Positions 20,451 to 30,580 of a DNA stretch of 64,000 nt are shown in pieces. The notes under the pieces are model-generated. The model was not told where the DNA came from and did no database searches. It was given only the letters and a program-made list of their open reading frames with translations. The stretch lies in contig JAHDVF020001303.1 of the NCBI GenBank assembly GCA_022606425.2, forward strand, positions 388,517 to 452,516. Reading direction: 5' to 3'. The first letter of the stretch is position 1. Every line of letters starts with the position of its first letter. A program made the translations under genes and the position numbers. This stretch comes from Lepidostoma basale (Eukaryota; Arthropoda; Insecta; Trichoptera; Lepidostomatidae).

Positions 20451-21289
20451 AAATGAAATTAAATGAAATGTATGATCAAATAATACAATATATTACGTAT
20501 GTTAAGCGTTTCCCTCGTTGTGATGTTTAGAAGTTTAGCAAAAGAAGAGTAAACAAGGATTTCGTGATTTTCCCAAATCCGTGCACCACTTGGGACTAAT
20601 CACGTTTCACTTGTTATCTTATTCTCCTTACTCTTGTTATGATTTCCAAGTACGTTAGCATTTAGCGTACTATATAACGCGCTAAGTATAAAGTTCCACG
20701 AATTTTGTATGATAACCTTAGAACGATAAATTATTATTAATGGGAAATATATTCAGGCAAAAAACAATAGAGCTAGGGCCCAGAGTGTGATATCAATATA
20801 TTCTGAATAAACAATTACAAACGACCGAGTTTTCCGATATTTTGAGAACAGTAACAAAATATTTCACGATTTTACGATTATGACTATGTCTAAGGAATAA
20901 GAGAAGATGTAAAATACCATATTTTTGGGAGAAAACACAATTTCATCTAAGATCGTGTGCGAGAAATGTAAATGTATTTTCGAATAATGCTATATCAATG
21001 ATTGGAATTATTTTTACAATAAGATTTATTATTATTATTTTGTTGAATCGCTCTTTACATCGTGACAGCATGAGTCAAATCGATGTAAAGAGTATTATAG
21101 CTATCATTGGTTCTGATTTTGAAAATTTGGTTTGGTTCATAAGGTGCTCCCGTCAATTTGGAGATTTTTCGTGTATAAGTGAATTGTTTGGGTCAATTTG
21201 ATAATTGCCGCTCTTTATGATAGTTATTTGTGACAAAAAATACGTTTTTACTGTTTTGGTGTTAAAATGATACAAGTGTTTTTCGTTTA
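20451..21289. other. AT-rich unannotated region
   Basis: No recognised elements in about 840 bp. A CTCTTTACATCG...CGATGTAAAGAG inverted repeat (about 21051-21092) is visible. Confidence 0.4.
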
Positions 21290-21782
21290 TAAAAAGAATT
21301 TTGACAGATGTAAAAATAAATTTTTCATTTGTTCCAATGACAATTTGAAAAAATTCTTCAATAATAATTTTAAGTTCTTGCTGGTGTTGGATTGTTTTAA
21401 GTGCCTTATTACAGTAAATTAAAAAAAAACAGTGGATAACGTGGAATAAAAATTAAATAAACACAAATGTCCGGATCGTCCAGCTGACGACAAGTGCACC
21501 ATCTAAAATAACAATATGTGTTAAATTATTTTTCTTTTTTCTTTTTTTTTGTATCATTGTATTTCAGATAATTTGTTTTAGATTTATTATGTAGACGTTG
21601 AACGATCGAAGTGTGCGCGGGAGATGCCTTTTGGTGGCGATGAGGTTCGCAACCCATCACACCGCGTCTCTCGCGATGGCGAAAAGAGAAGGATGGAGTG
21701 CCGCATCGATAAAAGTGTGGCAGTCCATTCTTTCTGCCTACCCTTTCGGGGAGACGGCGTGATGGTTAGTTAGTTAGTTAGT
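21290..21782 (+). mobile_element. N element, copy 2 (near full length)
   Basis: Runs from GACAGATGTAAAAATAAA through TTCTTGCTGGTGTTGGATTG, TCCGGATCGTCCAGCTGACG, a T-rich stretch, and the structured block around GGTGGCGATGAGGTTCGCAA to the LINE-A-type end and three GTTA units. It abuts a minus-strand SINE-S directly. There is no coding potential. Confidence 0.75.
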
Positions 21783-21958
21783 GATTCTCGTGACATGCGA
21801 TAGGTAGCTAATCTATCGCCATTTTATTCTCACGTGAATTCTACACGAGGCCAAAGACAGTGTGACAATCACACTGTCCTCGCCGGGAATCGAACCCGGA
21901 ACCTTCGGGGTGGCAGTCAATGCACTTACGACTCGTCCACGAAGGTCGTCAGACCTTA
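21783..21958 (-). mobile_element. SINE-S copy (tRNA-derived head)
   Basis: Minus strand: GACCTTCGTGGACGAGTCG with an A-box-like segment, then the B box GGTTCGATTCC (21886-21896), GGCGAGGACAGTGTGATTGT, then TTCACGTGAGAATAAAATGG and CTACCTATCGCATGTCACGA. The B box is perfect to consensus. The acceptor stem is lost, so it is a SINE, not a tRNA gene. Confidence 0.75.
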
Positions 21959-22109
21959 TTGTCGTCGACCATTATGACTTACAAGTCTACTGGATCAGTC
22001 ATGATAATTTATCGGCAGAGAATTAAAACAGAAGACCAAAGTTTATAAATGTAGATATACACTTAACAAACACTTTTAAATGTTTAAGATAGTTTAGATA
22101 TGTGGCATG

Positions 22110-22383
22110 TGATTAAAGAAAAAAGATTTTAAAAAAGTATATGCGTACTATGTAAACGGAAGAAGAAGACGTGAGATGAAGAAAACGTGAGACGATCAGA
22201 TCAACGAAGTATTAAATGTAGGGCACGTGATGAGTCGGACAAATCAATGTGCGTGCAGAATACAATGTATGAATATTGAAGAATCGAGAGAAGTATGTCG
22301 GATAAGAACAATGTGGAGGTAAAATTTTTCTGCCTACCACTTCGGAAATACGGTGTGATGATTAGTTAGTTAGTTAGCTAGTT
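22110..22383 (+). mobile_element. LINE-A copy, 3' end
   Basis: Decayed RRREMKKT.DDQINEVLNVGH and CMNIEESREVC; the 3' UTR is CTGCCTACCACTTCGG then a degraded hairpin and GTTAGTTAGTTAG. The hairpin stem is partly lost (CACTTCGGAAA). Confidence 0.65.
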
Positions 22384-22500
22384 GTTGGTTATAATAAAAA
22401 ATAGAAAGCATGCGTTTTCATTTGAATTAATTAATAATAAAATGATTTATTAAATTTTCATATGAAGCACTCACATTGTGGTTGTTACTAAAAAAACTTG

Positions 22501-22718
22501 TTACTGTTAAAATTAAAAACACTGTTATAATATCACAATTTCTTTTTATTCACTGAGAGTGTCGCGACAACTGTTTCGCCAACCGATGTTGGATTCATCA
22601 GGTGTTACAATAAACACCTGATGATGCCAACATCGGTTGGCGAAACAGCTGTCGCGACATTCTAAGTGAATTAGAAGTAGTTGTGATATTATAACAGTAT
22701 TTTAAATTTTAACAGTAA
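22501..22718. repeat. Foldback with two head-to-head hammerhead motifs
   Basis: About 100-bp arms, TTACTGTTAAAATT... and ...AATTTTAACAGTAA, carry inverted copies of a motif. On the plus strand: CUGAUGA (22618-22624), helix II GCCAAC/GUUGGC with loop AUCG (22626-22641), GAAAC (22642-22646), AGCU, GUC (22651-22653). The minus-strand copy has CUGAUGA at 22595-22601, GAAAC at 22573-22577 and GUC at 22566-22568. Both cores are complete. One U separates A9 from helix II in the plus copy, and helix I is weak in both. Confidence 0.6.
22618..22660 (+). ncRNA. Hammerhead ribozyme candidate, complete core
   Basis: All invariant core bases are present: CUGAUGA, GAAA and UC before the expected cleavage point after 22653. 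Helix II is 6 bp, uninterrupted. Helix III would be a single C-G pair over AGCU (or a 3-bp CAG/CUG fold without loop). This is the geometry reported for Penelope-like and retrozyme hammerheads, which often act as dimers. Helix I is not convincing. Confidence 0.5.
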
Positions 22719-23479
22719 TAATTTTGAAGTATCATAGTGTTTCGGCCAAAACAATGGACTAAAAAGAACTTGGTATTTAACCACGGTATGGTTATTTTAA
22801 TTAATACCAACTAGTTTCATTTGGACCCAAGCTTAATCAGGGCAGTATAACAACGATAAGTATATAATATATATAAAAAGGTAATTTATTTCTTATAAGA
22901 CTTATAAATTAAGTCTAAGGTTTTGCGTAAGAGAACATTCGTGAATAAAAAAAAAGTATTTAAAAAAACTCAAGACGAAATTGTTATTAATGCATATACT
23001 CGTACATGTATTCTACAAAAAATGAACATAATCATTCGACAAAAAGCTGATCAATATAAACGCTTATTAGAAAAGTTAGATAAAATAACTTTGGAGTACC
23101 CCGTGTAGCGATAAAAAGGTCAAAAGTTCGGGGAAGTTGTAGAAACATGTGGATTGATACGATGCCCCAGATTACGGTTCTGTGTTAACCTAAAGTTTTA
23201 ATGAACTCCTTGGGATTATGATTAAAATCTGCTTGAGGCAGACGCAAATAGATTGGTATCTTATTCCCGGAGGACGGATACGGAGTAGGTTCTTGGTTTT
23301 AAAACGATACCAAATATTCTAAAATGACACGAGGAGCAACGAATGTTGTAGCATAATGGAAATATGCATCAATTGTGAATCAGGTAAAAAAACTTTTGTG
23401 TAATACAGTGGTTATTTTATACCCGGAGGAAGTTTCCAAGCAGCAAAATATATACGAGTACAGTGTATATAGATATAAA
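22719..23479. other. Unannotated region with a short lysine-rich ORF
   Basis: An open frame at 22923-23108 (61 codons: RKRTFVNKKKVFKKT, then LQKMNIIIRQKADQYKRL) is predicted helical but matches nothing I know and may be chance in AT-rich DNA. GTGTTTCGGCCAAAACAATG (22739-22758) recurs inverted at 25114-25133 and 40440-40459. Confidence 0.3.
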
Positions 23480-23782
23480 AAAACTAACCATCACGCCATT
23501 TCCCCGGAGGGGTAGGCAGAGAGAATGGATCGCCACAATGCTCTGTCCTGGCATACCTCTCAGGCTTCCACTACATTCATACATCGTACCATGCACGCAC
23601 GTAGATTATTCCGACTTCGAATGTGACCGCCTTTTAGTAATTGATTTATTTGGTCATGCCACGTTTTCCTCGGTCGTCCTCGGCTTCTTTTTCCACTCAC
23701 GCTGCTTGTGTATAACTTTTTTAGCATTCTACTCTCATCCATTCGTTCCATATGTCCAAACCATCTCAGGGATCCTTTTTTA
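23480..23782 (-). mobile_element. LINE-A subfamily copy, inverted
   Basis: Minus strand: GSLRWFGHMERMDESRMLKK, LYTSSVSGKRSRGRPRKTWH, DQINQLLKGGHIRSRNNLRA, CMVRCMNVVEA, RSILSAYPSGEMA. It is a distinct subfamily from 13417 (GKRS, GGHIRSRNN). The tail is reduced to TTAGTTTT. The coding part is well preserved. Confidence 0.75.
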
Positions 23783-23821
23783 ACTATTTTCTATTAATAA
23801 CTATTTTTTATAAAGCCTATA

Positions 23822-24340
23822 CAAAAAAGCTAGAATGGCAGTGCACAATGGTGTTCTTCTACCGACCCTTATGTATGGAAGCGAAGCATGGAACTGGCAA
23901 AAGAAGAATAAATGCACTAGAAATGAGACCTCTTAGACAAATGTGCAGATACTCTGTGTATGATAGAGTGTCGAATGAAAATATAAGAAGTGAATGCGGT
24001 GCGAATGATGGTGTTATGAACAAAATAATGAAAGGATCATTATGATGGTTTGGACATATGGAAAGAATGAATGAAGAAAGAATTGTAAAAAAATATATGT
24101 TAAAAATATAAATGGAACCAGAAATAGAGGAAGATCGAGGAAAATGTGGTACGATCAAATAAATCAAATATTGAATATCGGCCATGTGAGGAGTCAGAGA
24201 AATCGACGCGCGTGCATAACACGATATATGAATGTTAAGAAATCGAGAGAAATATGTCAGGAAAGATAAGTGTGGCAGTCCATTCTTTCTGCCTACCCCT
24301 TCGGGGAGACGGCGTGATGGTTAGTTAGTTAGTTAGTTAT
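23822..24340 (+). mobile_element. LINE-A copy with complete 3' end
   Basis: VHNGVLLPTLMYGSEAWNWQ, frameshift, RINALEMRPLRQMCRYSVYD, RVSNENIRSECGANDGVMNK, IMKGSL, stop, FGHMERMNEERIVK, then RNRGRSRKMWYDQINQILNI. The 3' UTR has CCCCTTCGGGG and four GTTA units. It sits head-to-head with the copy on its left. Confidence 0.8.
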
Positions 24341-25145
24341 TATACGAATCTCACTTTATTATTATGAGATTGTCACGACGGCTATTATTACAACCTTTAT
24401 TGTTTCTTAGATCATGTATTGTTTCTTAGATCGCATAATAATTAAAACAAACTGTTTTCGTATTAGACAAAGACATCATTATATTTATATTATAACAAAA
24501 AATTCAAACAATATACGTGTGTAATGTATACACGGTGTTTATTATACGAGCGTACTACATGCATACGTACTATTTACGATTTATGTAAACCAAGTCGCTT
24601 AACATGCAGCCTGCAGTTTCTGACAGAATTCGCAAACAGGTCCTGACTGCATTGTGTCCTATATAACGTAATACAAAGCTTGTCTGACAGAATTACCTTA
24701 AAACCGCAGCCAGGCGTCCTCCCGACTGCGGTATCCGGAAGTGATATGGGTTGTTATTCTAAAGGGGGTCCCTCACTAACCCGATGGTTAATTAAACCCA
24801 ACAATAATTATTTCACTTTGCTGACAACCCGTTCAACTTTGGCTTTTTGCAAATTTGATTTGAGTTAGATTGAAAGTTTACTTCAGACTGTCGTGAATGT
24901 GGCCGTTTATGTGCTCAACCCTTATCAATGTTTTGCGTTTTTGGAGTGGAAAACATTTGTTACGTAATATGGACTGCTTTCTAAATTGGCATTCATTGGA
25001 TTTGAATATGTAGAGAGTTTGTTTTTAAAAATAATGGAATTAAAAAATACAATTGAGAATAATTTAACATAATGAGACAATTTATGATTTTTTTTGTGAA
25101 TTTTAAAACATTGTTTTGGCCGAAACACTATGATATTTTAACATT
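24341..25145. other. Unannotated region
   Basis: 24600-24780 is GC-richer, with a near-repeat CTGACAGAATT (24629 and 24681). I cannot identify it. TTGTTTTGGCCGAAACACTA at 25113-25132 links to the phrase at 22739. Confidence 0.35.
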
Positions 25146-25375
25146 TTATAACTGTTAATTCAAAAACTTTGTTTTATATCACAAATTGTATTTATTTTAC
25201 TTTACGACAGATGTTTCATCAACCAATGTTGACATCATCAGGTGTTACAAAAATATATATTGATTTAGTAGAATAAACATGATTGATGTCAACATTGGTT
25301 GATGAAACAGCTGTCGTAAAGTAAAATAAATACAATTTGTGATATAAAACAAAGTTTTTGAATTAACAGTTATAA
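25146..25375. repeat. Foldback with hammerhead-like motifs
   Basis: Arms TTATAACTGTTAATTCAAAA... and the inverted complement. The left arm (minus) has CUGAUGA (25235-25241), helix II GUCAAC/GUUGAU, GAAAC (25213-25217), AUCU, GUC (25206-25208). The right arm has lost the core C (UUGAUG). The inner sequence AACACCTGATGAT is shared with the 22.6-kb foldback, so the two are related. Confidence 0.55.
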
Positions 25376-25639
25376 TTTTAAAACATTTTCTCGACATATT
25401 TTTTTATGGTTTTATGCCTTCATCATCGAAAAATCGATAGCAAATAACCAAAAATAAATTAAAACCTAGTACGAGATGTAATAAAAGAACTTGGAAGAAT
25501 ATTAAAAATTACAGGAAGTTAGAGGTATTCAATTAATATGATTTTTCGTATTTTTTAAGGGAGAGACAATAACAAAAAACAAAACAAATCTTGAGTTATG
25601 TATGAAAAAAATATTATCAAACATTTTTTGTACGAGTAT

Positions 25640-25806
25640 TTTTAATTTTATACAATAGGTCATATGAACCCAATTACTGTTTACAATTTGTTTTTTACTA
25701 TTACCTTAATTCACTAGAGATCTGATAGGTAGCTAATCTTTCGCCATTTTATTGTCACCAGAATTCTACACCAGACCATAGACAGTGTGACAATCACACT
25801 GCCATC
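25640..25806 (-). mobile_element. SINE-S 3' portion
   Basis: GAACCCAATTACTGTTTACA, TAGGTAGCTAATCTTTCGCC, ATTTTATTGTCACCAGAATT, GACAGTGTGACAATCACACT, the complement of the SINE-S body and its longer 3' end. The tRNA-like head is lost at 25806. Confidence 0.65.
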
Positions 25807-26227
25807 GTATGTTTACATATTATATGTAGTGAAATATTTGCAATGTCATTTTGATATAAAGTTTAAATCAAATATCAACGTAAACGATTTAAGGAAAATG
25901 TGGTTAAAATAACTGGTTAAAAATATAAACAATAAAATCTAGCGATTTTTTTAAAATTGCATTAGAATTTTTTTTCACATTTAATACAAATATGAAACAA
26001 ACACAACACCAGTATCAAAACCAGTTGGCGATCAGTTCAATATACTTTTTTCTCGAATAAATCAATGTTAATCTTCTCCTAAAGCATAATGGCTCATGCC
26101 AGAATCAAGCGATGAACAGTGGCTAGGGGTTTATTAGGCTAACTATTTCCGAGAGCCTTTCCGGTCTATACGAGTACTTACAAATAGGCCAACTGTGTAG
26201 GTTGGACATCAAATAAGTTCTATCAAT
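25807..26227. other. Unannotated spacer
   Basis: AT-rich; nothing recognised. Confidence 0.35.
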
Positions 26228-26705
26228 CTTCTTGTTCTTCTTCTTCTACTGATTGTAGATCTTGCGATCTGTTTATGCAGGATATCAACTTTCTTCCTGG
26301 GATGAAGACGACCAGCCTTCTCTACCTCTCTTTGGTGGTCGTCCTGGTGGTCGACGGCCATCTGGAGTCTCGTGCATCAAGATATTAGGAATTTTTGCTG
26401 GATCCATTCTCTCGATGGGTCCCTTCAGAATCGTCTTCTCTGCTTACTTCATCTCACTATGTCTTCAATTTGGCAGGATTTGCGAATTTCTTCATTGGGT
26501 ATCCTATCTCTAAGGGTTCTCCCCACAATAGGTCGCAATGTTCTCAGTTCTGCTACTTTAAAGAGATGTTTGGTTCTGACAGTGTCTGCTCTTTCTTCGA
26601 TTCCGTCATTATGCGCCTGATGCATGTTTTATAAATTATAACTTTGCTTTCTAATAGCATATGCTTATTGTCCCAGACAGTGTCCCTTAGACAATCTATC
26701 AATAC
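26228..26705 (-). mobile_element. LINE-J copy, inverted
   Basis: Minus strand in broken frames: ADTVRTKHL-like, RNIATYCGENP, RDRIPNEEIRKSCQIEDI-like, RRRFWRDPSRE-like blocks. The sense-strand tail is (GAA)n (26228-26247 as CTTCTT...). It resembles the 4600 and 61628 copies most closely. The three overlapping plus-strand frames here are shadows. Confidence 0.7.
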
Positions 26706-26824
26706 GATTACTAATTTGACTTATTACTTATTATGATATATTTGGGTTCGTTTTTTATGTGTCGTAGAGAATATAAAGAAGATATAAATACATATAAAGA
26801 AGATATAAATTTAAATTAGTTTGA

Positions 26825-27352
26825 TGCGTATATAGATAGAAGGCCGAAACACCGCCACACGGTAACGGCTCGGAGCTCCATGCGTGCCACGCAATTTTAA
26901 TAAATGAGAAAAGAGCTCCGAACTTAGCCGCTCCGGCCGGGCCATGGACGGCCGAATCAACCAACCACAGAGCGAAAAGGCACCCCCACTACCGGCCAAC
27001 AAGCGCCGTGCACCAATGGGAGCACAGATCGGAACCCATAGGATAGACGGGCTTGCCTGTATAACGGCGGGCACCTTCGTCATTCGACATGTGAGGTCGG
27101 CGAGGCAACTCGAAAGGAACACAGATTGAGCTACATCCCTCTGGAACTACTACGCTGTCTGCACGCTGCCCGTATCGCGCCCTTGCACTACTGATTGCCC
27201 CATCACCCGGAGGAACTTCTGCCGGTACCTCGCCTCCGGACATGACGATAGATATAAGGACCGTATACTGCGTATACATTCCCCACAGCTTGTCGCAACT
27301 TCATAATTAAATAAACTGTGTCAAAAGGAACGTTCGTTTCATTGGTCGCCCG
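26825..27352 (+). mobile_element. GC-rich LTR-like segment (possible solo LTR)
   Basis: The only strongly GC-rich block in the window. It ends with a TATA-like GATATAAGG (27251-27259), an AATAAA (about 27310) and TTGGTCGCCCGGATTGATCC (27342-27361). A promoter, polyadenylation signal and TGG-CGCC-like junction in that order recall an LTR and primer-binding region. I cannot find clear TG...CA termini or a second copy. Overlapping ORFs on both strands look like base-composition artefacts. Confidence 0.3.
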
Positions 27353-28204
27353 GATTGATCCTTATCATGTTTAAATATTTATAAAGTTGTTTCATGTGAA
27401 AACTTTTTTGCACACATGAATAAGTCTTGCTGACGAGTCAAAAATAGACTAGAGTTTATTCCAGCGAGATCTTACAATTCGTAACATAACGAACAAATAT
27501 AAGTTATAAAATGAGTTGTGAGACTTAAAACAGACATTAGGGATGTACTGATTAATAGATAAATTGCCTTAACATAAAAAGTTCTTATGGAGTCATGTTT
27601 ATATGTTATTCTGCGATGGCTTGAGCGATTAAACAGTGGGTTTCATTTATGTTTAAATACGCAAGATTTGCCGCAGTTAACTGAAGTAATTAATAATTGA
27701 AACTGTCCTTAACCCAGAAACGGGGTATTATTCCGGGAACGGCTAGAATTTCACGTTCACTTCGAGTGCGTGTTATGAAAACAATATAAATGCAAATTGG
27801 AAAATTTAATACTAACGTAGGTACTGAGCTTCGTATACGTTTATACACGTGTTAACCGGTGGCGTACGTTTTTCCTCAAATGTAACAAAAACGAATATTT
27901 GTTAAGAGTAAATTTGTGAAAAGCGCTATTTTTTGCAAATATTTGTCACAAAGACGTATTTAAAACTGCGTATAACTCTTAAACAATATAGGCTTAATAA
28001 TTATCACCCATACAAGCGATGCAATTGATATTGATTGCGATTTATAAAAAAATACTGTTTTAATTAATTAATAATTGTACGATTCCCGTTATATTACGAT
28101 TTCTATTATGTATTATTATATGGTATTACACGCCTTTAATTATATATCGAAAGACATAAATATCAAAAATATGCATGCTTTAAAAAGGGTTATTATAATA
28201 GAAA
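27353..28204. other. AT-rich unannotated region
   Basis: No recognised content. Confidence 0.4.
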
Positions 28205-28256
28205 CAATAATTTATTCATGAAAGTAAAATTGACCCTCCACAATAGAGTTCTATTT
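28205..28256 (+). mobile_element. LINE-A 5' piece, split by LINE-B
   Basis: KVKLTLHNRVLF corresponds to the VHNGVLV block. It is interrupted in that block by a LINE-B tail and continues at 28438. Confidence 0.55.
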
Positions 28257-28432
28257 CAAATCAAATCAAATCAGTTATTAACTCAAAAGACATTACAAAC
28301 AGCAAAATGTTTAAGGCATCTATTGAGTACAGATAAAATATTATAAAAATACAACACAGTATTATGAACGCATTAGAGATGGTTTGACATTAGGAAGACA
28401 AGATACTTTCTAAAGTCAAGAGTATTTCCAAC
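28257..28432 (-). mobile_element. LINE-B 3' UTR inserted in LINE-A
   Basis: Starts CAAATCAAATCAAATCAG (tail) and ends in TAGGAAGACAAGATACTTTC, TAAAGTC. TATTT occurs at 28252-28256 and again at 28433-28437, consistent with a short target duplication. The LINE-A reading frame resumes after it. Confidence 0.7.
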
Positions 28433-28437
28433 CCATA

Positions 28438-28886
28438 TGTATGGAAGCGATTAATGAAACTGGCAAAAGGAGGATGAGAGCAGCATAAATGCGGTAGAGA
28501 TAGGATCTCTTAGACGTATGTGTTAAAACAATGTACGACTGAATTTCAAATGCTTATATCCAAAAGGAATGTAGAGTGAAAGAAAGTATTATTTAATAAA
28601 CATTTGAAAGGATCACTGCGTCGGTTTGAACACATGAAACGCATGGATGAAGAAATAATAGTTTAGAATGTATGCGTAAACGTTCGGAAAATGAAAACTT
28701 AGCATGACCAAGTTAATCAATTTTTTTTCAGCCACGTTACGAGTCGAAAGAATCGATGTGCGTGTATGACTCGCTGTATGAATTGGGAATAAGCTAGAGA
28801 CGTGTTTTAGGATCGAGTAGTGTGGCGGTCCATTCTCTCTGCCTGCTCCTTCGAGAAAACGGCGTGATGGTTGGTTGTTGTTGTTA
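28438..28886 (+). mobile_element. LINE-A (GTT-tail subfamily), remainder
   Basis: PTHMYGSD, WQKEDE, AVEIGSLRRMC, KQCTTEFQ, KGSLRRFEHMKRMDE, RNRCACMTRCMN-like text in changing frames, then ATTCTCTCTGCC, CTCCTTCGAGAAAACGGCGT, GATGGTTGGTTGTTGTTG. The tail is GTT-based rather than GTTA-based, as at 35068, 40803 and 55035. Confidence 0.7.
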
Positions 28887-28984
28887 TCATTTTTAAATAA
28901 TTTGCTTTAACATTGATGTACATTACTCATTATTGTAATTTTTGAAAAAATTAATTTACAGTTTTTTACAACATTTTACTTAAC

Positions 28985-29108
28985 TACTTTTCGCAGTCAT
29001 GTTTCGGATGTGACACAGTCTTTACCGGTACAAAACATTTCAATTTTAAATTGTTAAAAAGTTCACATCGGTAAAGTTTGTCACAACCGAAACATGTTTG
29101 TGAAAAAG
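28985..29108. repeat. Small inverted repeat with GAAACAUG cores
   Basis: Left: CATGTTTCGGATGTGACA...TTTACCG; right: CGGTAAAG..TGTCACAACCGAAACATG. It is related to the hammerhead-bearing repeats by the CCGAAACAUG segment, but I cannot find the CUGANGA core in either arm. Confidence 0.45.
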
Positions 29109-29149
29109 AAATGAAGTGTTGTGAAAATACAAAGTATACATTTATTTAC

Positions 29150-29660
29150 TCAAATGTGAATCCACAACATGATGAAATACTGGTTTGCCTCAAGAGAAAG
29201 GTCTACGACATGTGTATACTGCCCATGATGACATACAGACTAGAGACGACAACTCTTACAGCAAAAAGTATCCACAGTCTTAAGTGTACACAGAGGTCCA
29301 TGGAAAGACAGATACTTGGTGTAAGCTTGCGTGACTGCATAAGGAATGAAGAAATCAGACGCCACACCAGGGTTGCTGACGTTATGGATCGAGTGGCAAA
29401 ATTGAAATGGCAATGGGCTGGACACTTGGCTAGACAGGGTGGCAACAGATGGACACCCAGGATACTCAGTTGGAGACCATGGGCAAATAGGCGAAGTGTC
29501 GGAAGGCCACCGATCAGATGGACCGATGATATTGTCAAAAGGGTTGGAAAATTTTGGATACGAAGGGGGCAGGATAGAGACGGGTGGGGGAAATTGGAAG
29601 AGGCCTATATCCAGCAGTGGAGGGAAGAAGGCTAGCAAAGAAGAAGAATAAGAAGAATCC
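29150..29660 (+). mobile_element. LINE-I copy with long open frame
   Basis: The frame is open from 29078 to the stop at 29633. LINE homology begins at about 29155: KRKVYDMCILPMMTYRLETT, TLTAKS, RSMERQILGVSLRDCIRNEE, IRRHTRVADVMDRVAKLKWQ, WAGHLARQGGNRWTPRILSW, RRSVGRPPIRWTDDIVKRVG, EEAYIQQWREEG. This complete C-terminal module is typical of RTE-type arthropod LINEs. The tail is (GAA)n at 29636-29656. The first codons (29078-29150) come from the inverted repeat upstream. Minus-strand ORFs are shadows. Confidence 0.8.
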
Positions 29661-29741
29661 TCAACACAAAGTCAAGGCGAATATAGAAGAAATTATAATG
29701 CGTTAATGTCACACATAAAAATATTATGGGGCATATATAAA

Positions 29742-29848
29742 CGGGGCGAAAAGAGAAGGATGGAGTGCCGCATCAGTAAAAGTGTGACAGTCCATTCTTT
29801 CTGCCTACCCTTTCGGGGAGACGGCGTGATGGTTAGTTAGTTAGTTAA
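29742..29848 (+). mobile_element. N element, copy 3 (5'-truncated)
   Basis: CGGGGCGAAAAGAGAAGGAT, GGAGTGCCGCATCAGTAAAA, then the LINE-A-type end and GTTA units. It starts immediately after the structured hairpin seen in longer copies. Confidence 0.75.
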
Positions 29849-30430
29849 AAATATTATAAATCACCGTAAAAACCTTGTAATATTGATTCGACAAAAATGG
29901 GTTATAAAGTACATAAATAAGTACATAATAAATAAAAAAAACTGTCGGAACACCACTGGCAAAAAATCATTCATGCATGTTTCAGTAAATTGTATGAAAT
30001 ATACATCGGTATTAACATGTATGCTATACCTGTATGTATGTGTATTTGTGACAATTCCAATGACAATAATATGCAGAAATACAAGCTTAGTATGGATGTG
30101 TTATAGCGAATGTGTGTTCACTATGTATAATATATCTATGCATATTGTTCTAAAGATTAATATGCATACGGTTTGATGATACTGGAATATTCATATCCTT
30201 TCAGAGATTATTCAAATTACAGTTTATGTATTGAATATTTATGAAATCATAAAACATTTTTGTTTTTGACTCTTGATTTCGTTTATTGAACGACGAAATT
30301 CAATTGCCTTAATTAAAATGTCATTATGAATCATAAAAATATATTATTTAAAAACTCTCAGTACAATTTTTTTTGGGAATTCTGATTACACGTACATTAA
30401 TTGGTTTATACCCAACTTTAAATAATTATC
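29849..30430. other. AT-rich unannotated region
   Basis: An open frame at 29883-30176 (97 codons) is rich in Ile, Cys and Met and matches nothing I know; I treat it as chance. Confidence 0.35.
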
Positions 30431-30439
30431 CAGTGAAGC

Positions 30440-30578
30440 AAAGATGGAAGTGCACAATGGAGTTCTAGTGTCGACCCTTATGTATGTACGTGAAGCTTGG
30501 AGTTGGAAGAAGAAGGATGAAAGTAGGATAAATGCCGTAGAAATGAGGTCACTAAGAAGAATGTGCTGAAAAACAATG
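30440..30578 (+). mobile_element. LINE-A fragment interrupted by a Tc1-like element
   Basis: MEVHNGVLVSTLMYVREAWS, WKKKDESRINAVEMRSLRRM, C, stop, KTMY. The codon for Y contains the TA used as target by the element that follows; LINE-A resumes with DRILNDEVRKECK at 31085. Confidence 0.75.
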
Positions 30579-30580
30579 TA

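Noticed and set aside
21840..21960. tRNA gene on the minus strand
   Set aside because: Same reasons; it is SINE-S with a perfect B box but no cloverleaf.
26944..27129. Coding exon in the GC-rich block
   Set aside because: Frames are open on both strands across the same interval, which is typical of GC-rich sequence with few stops; no recognisable protein.
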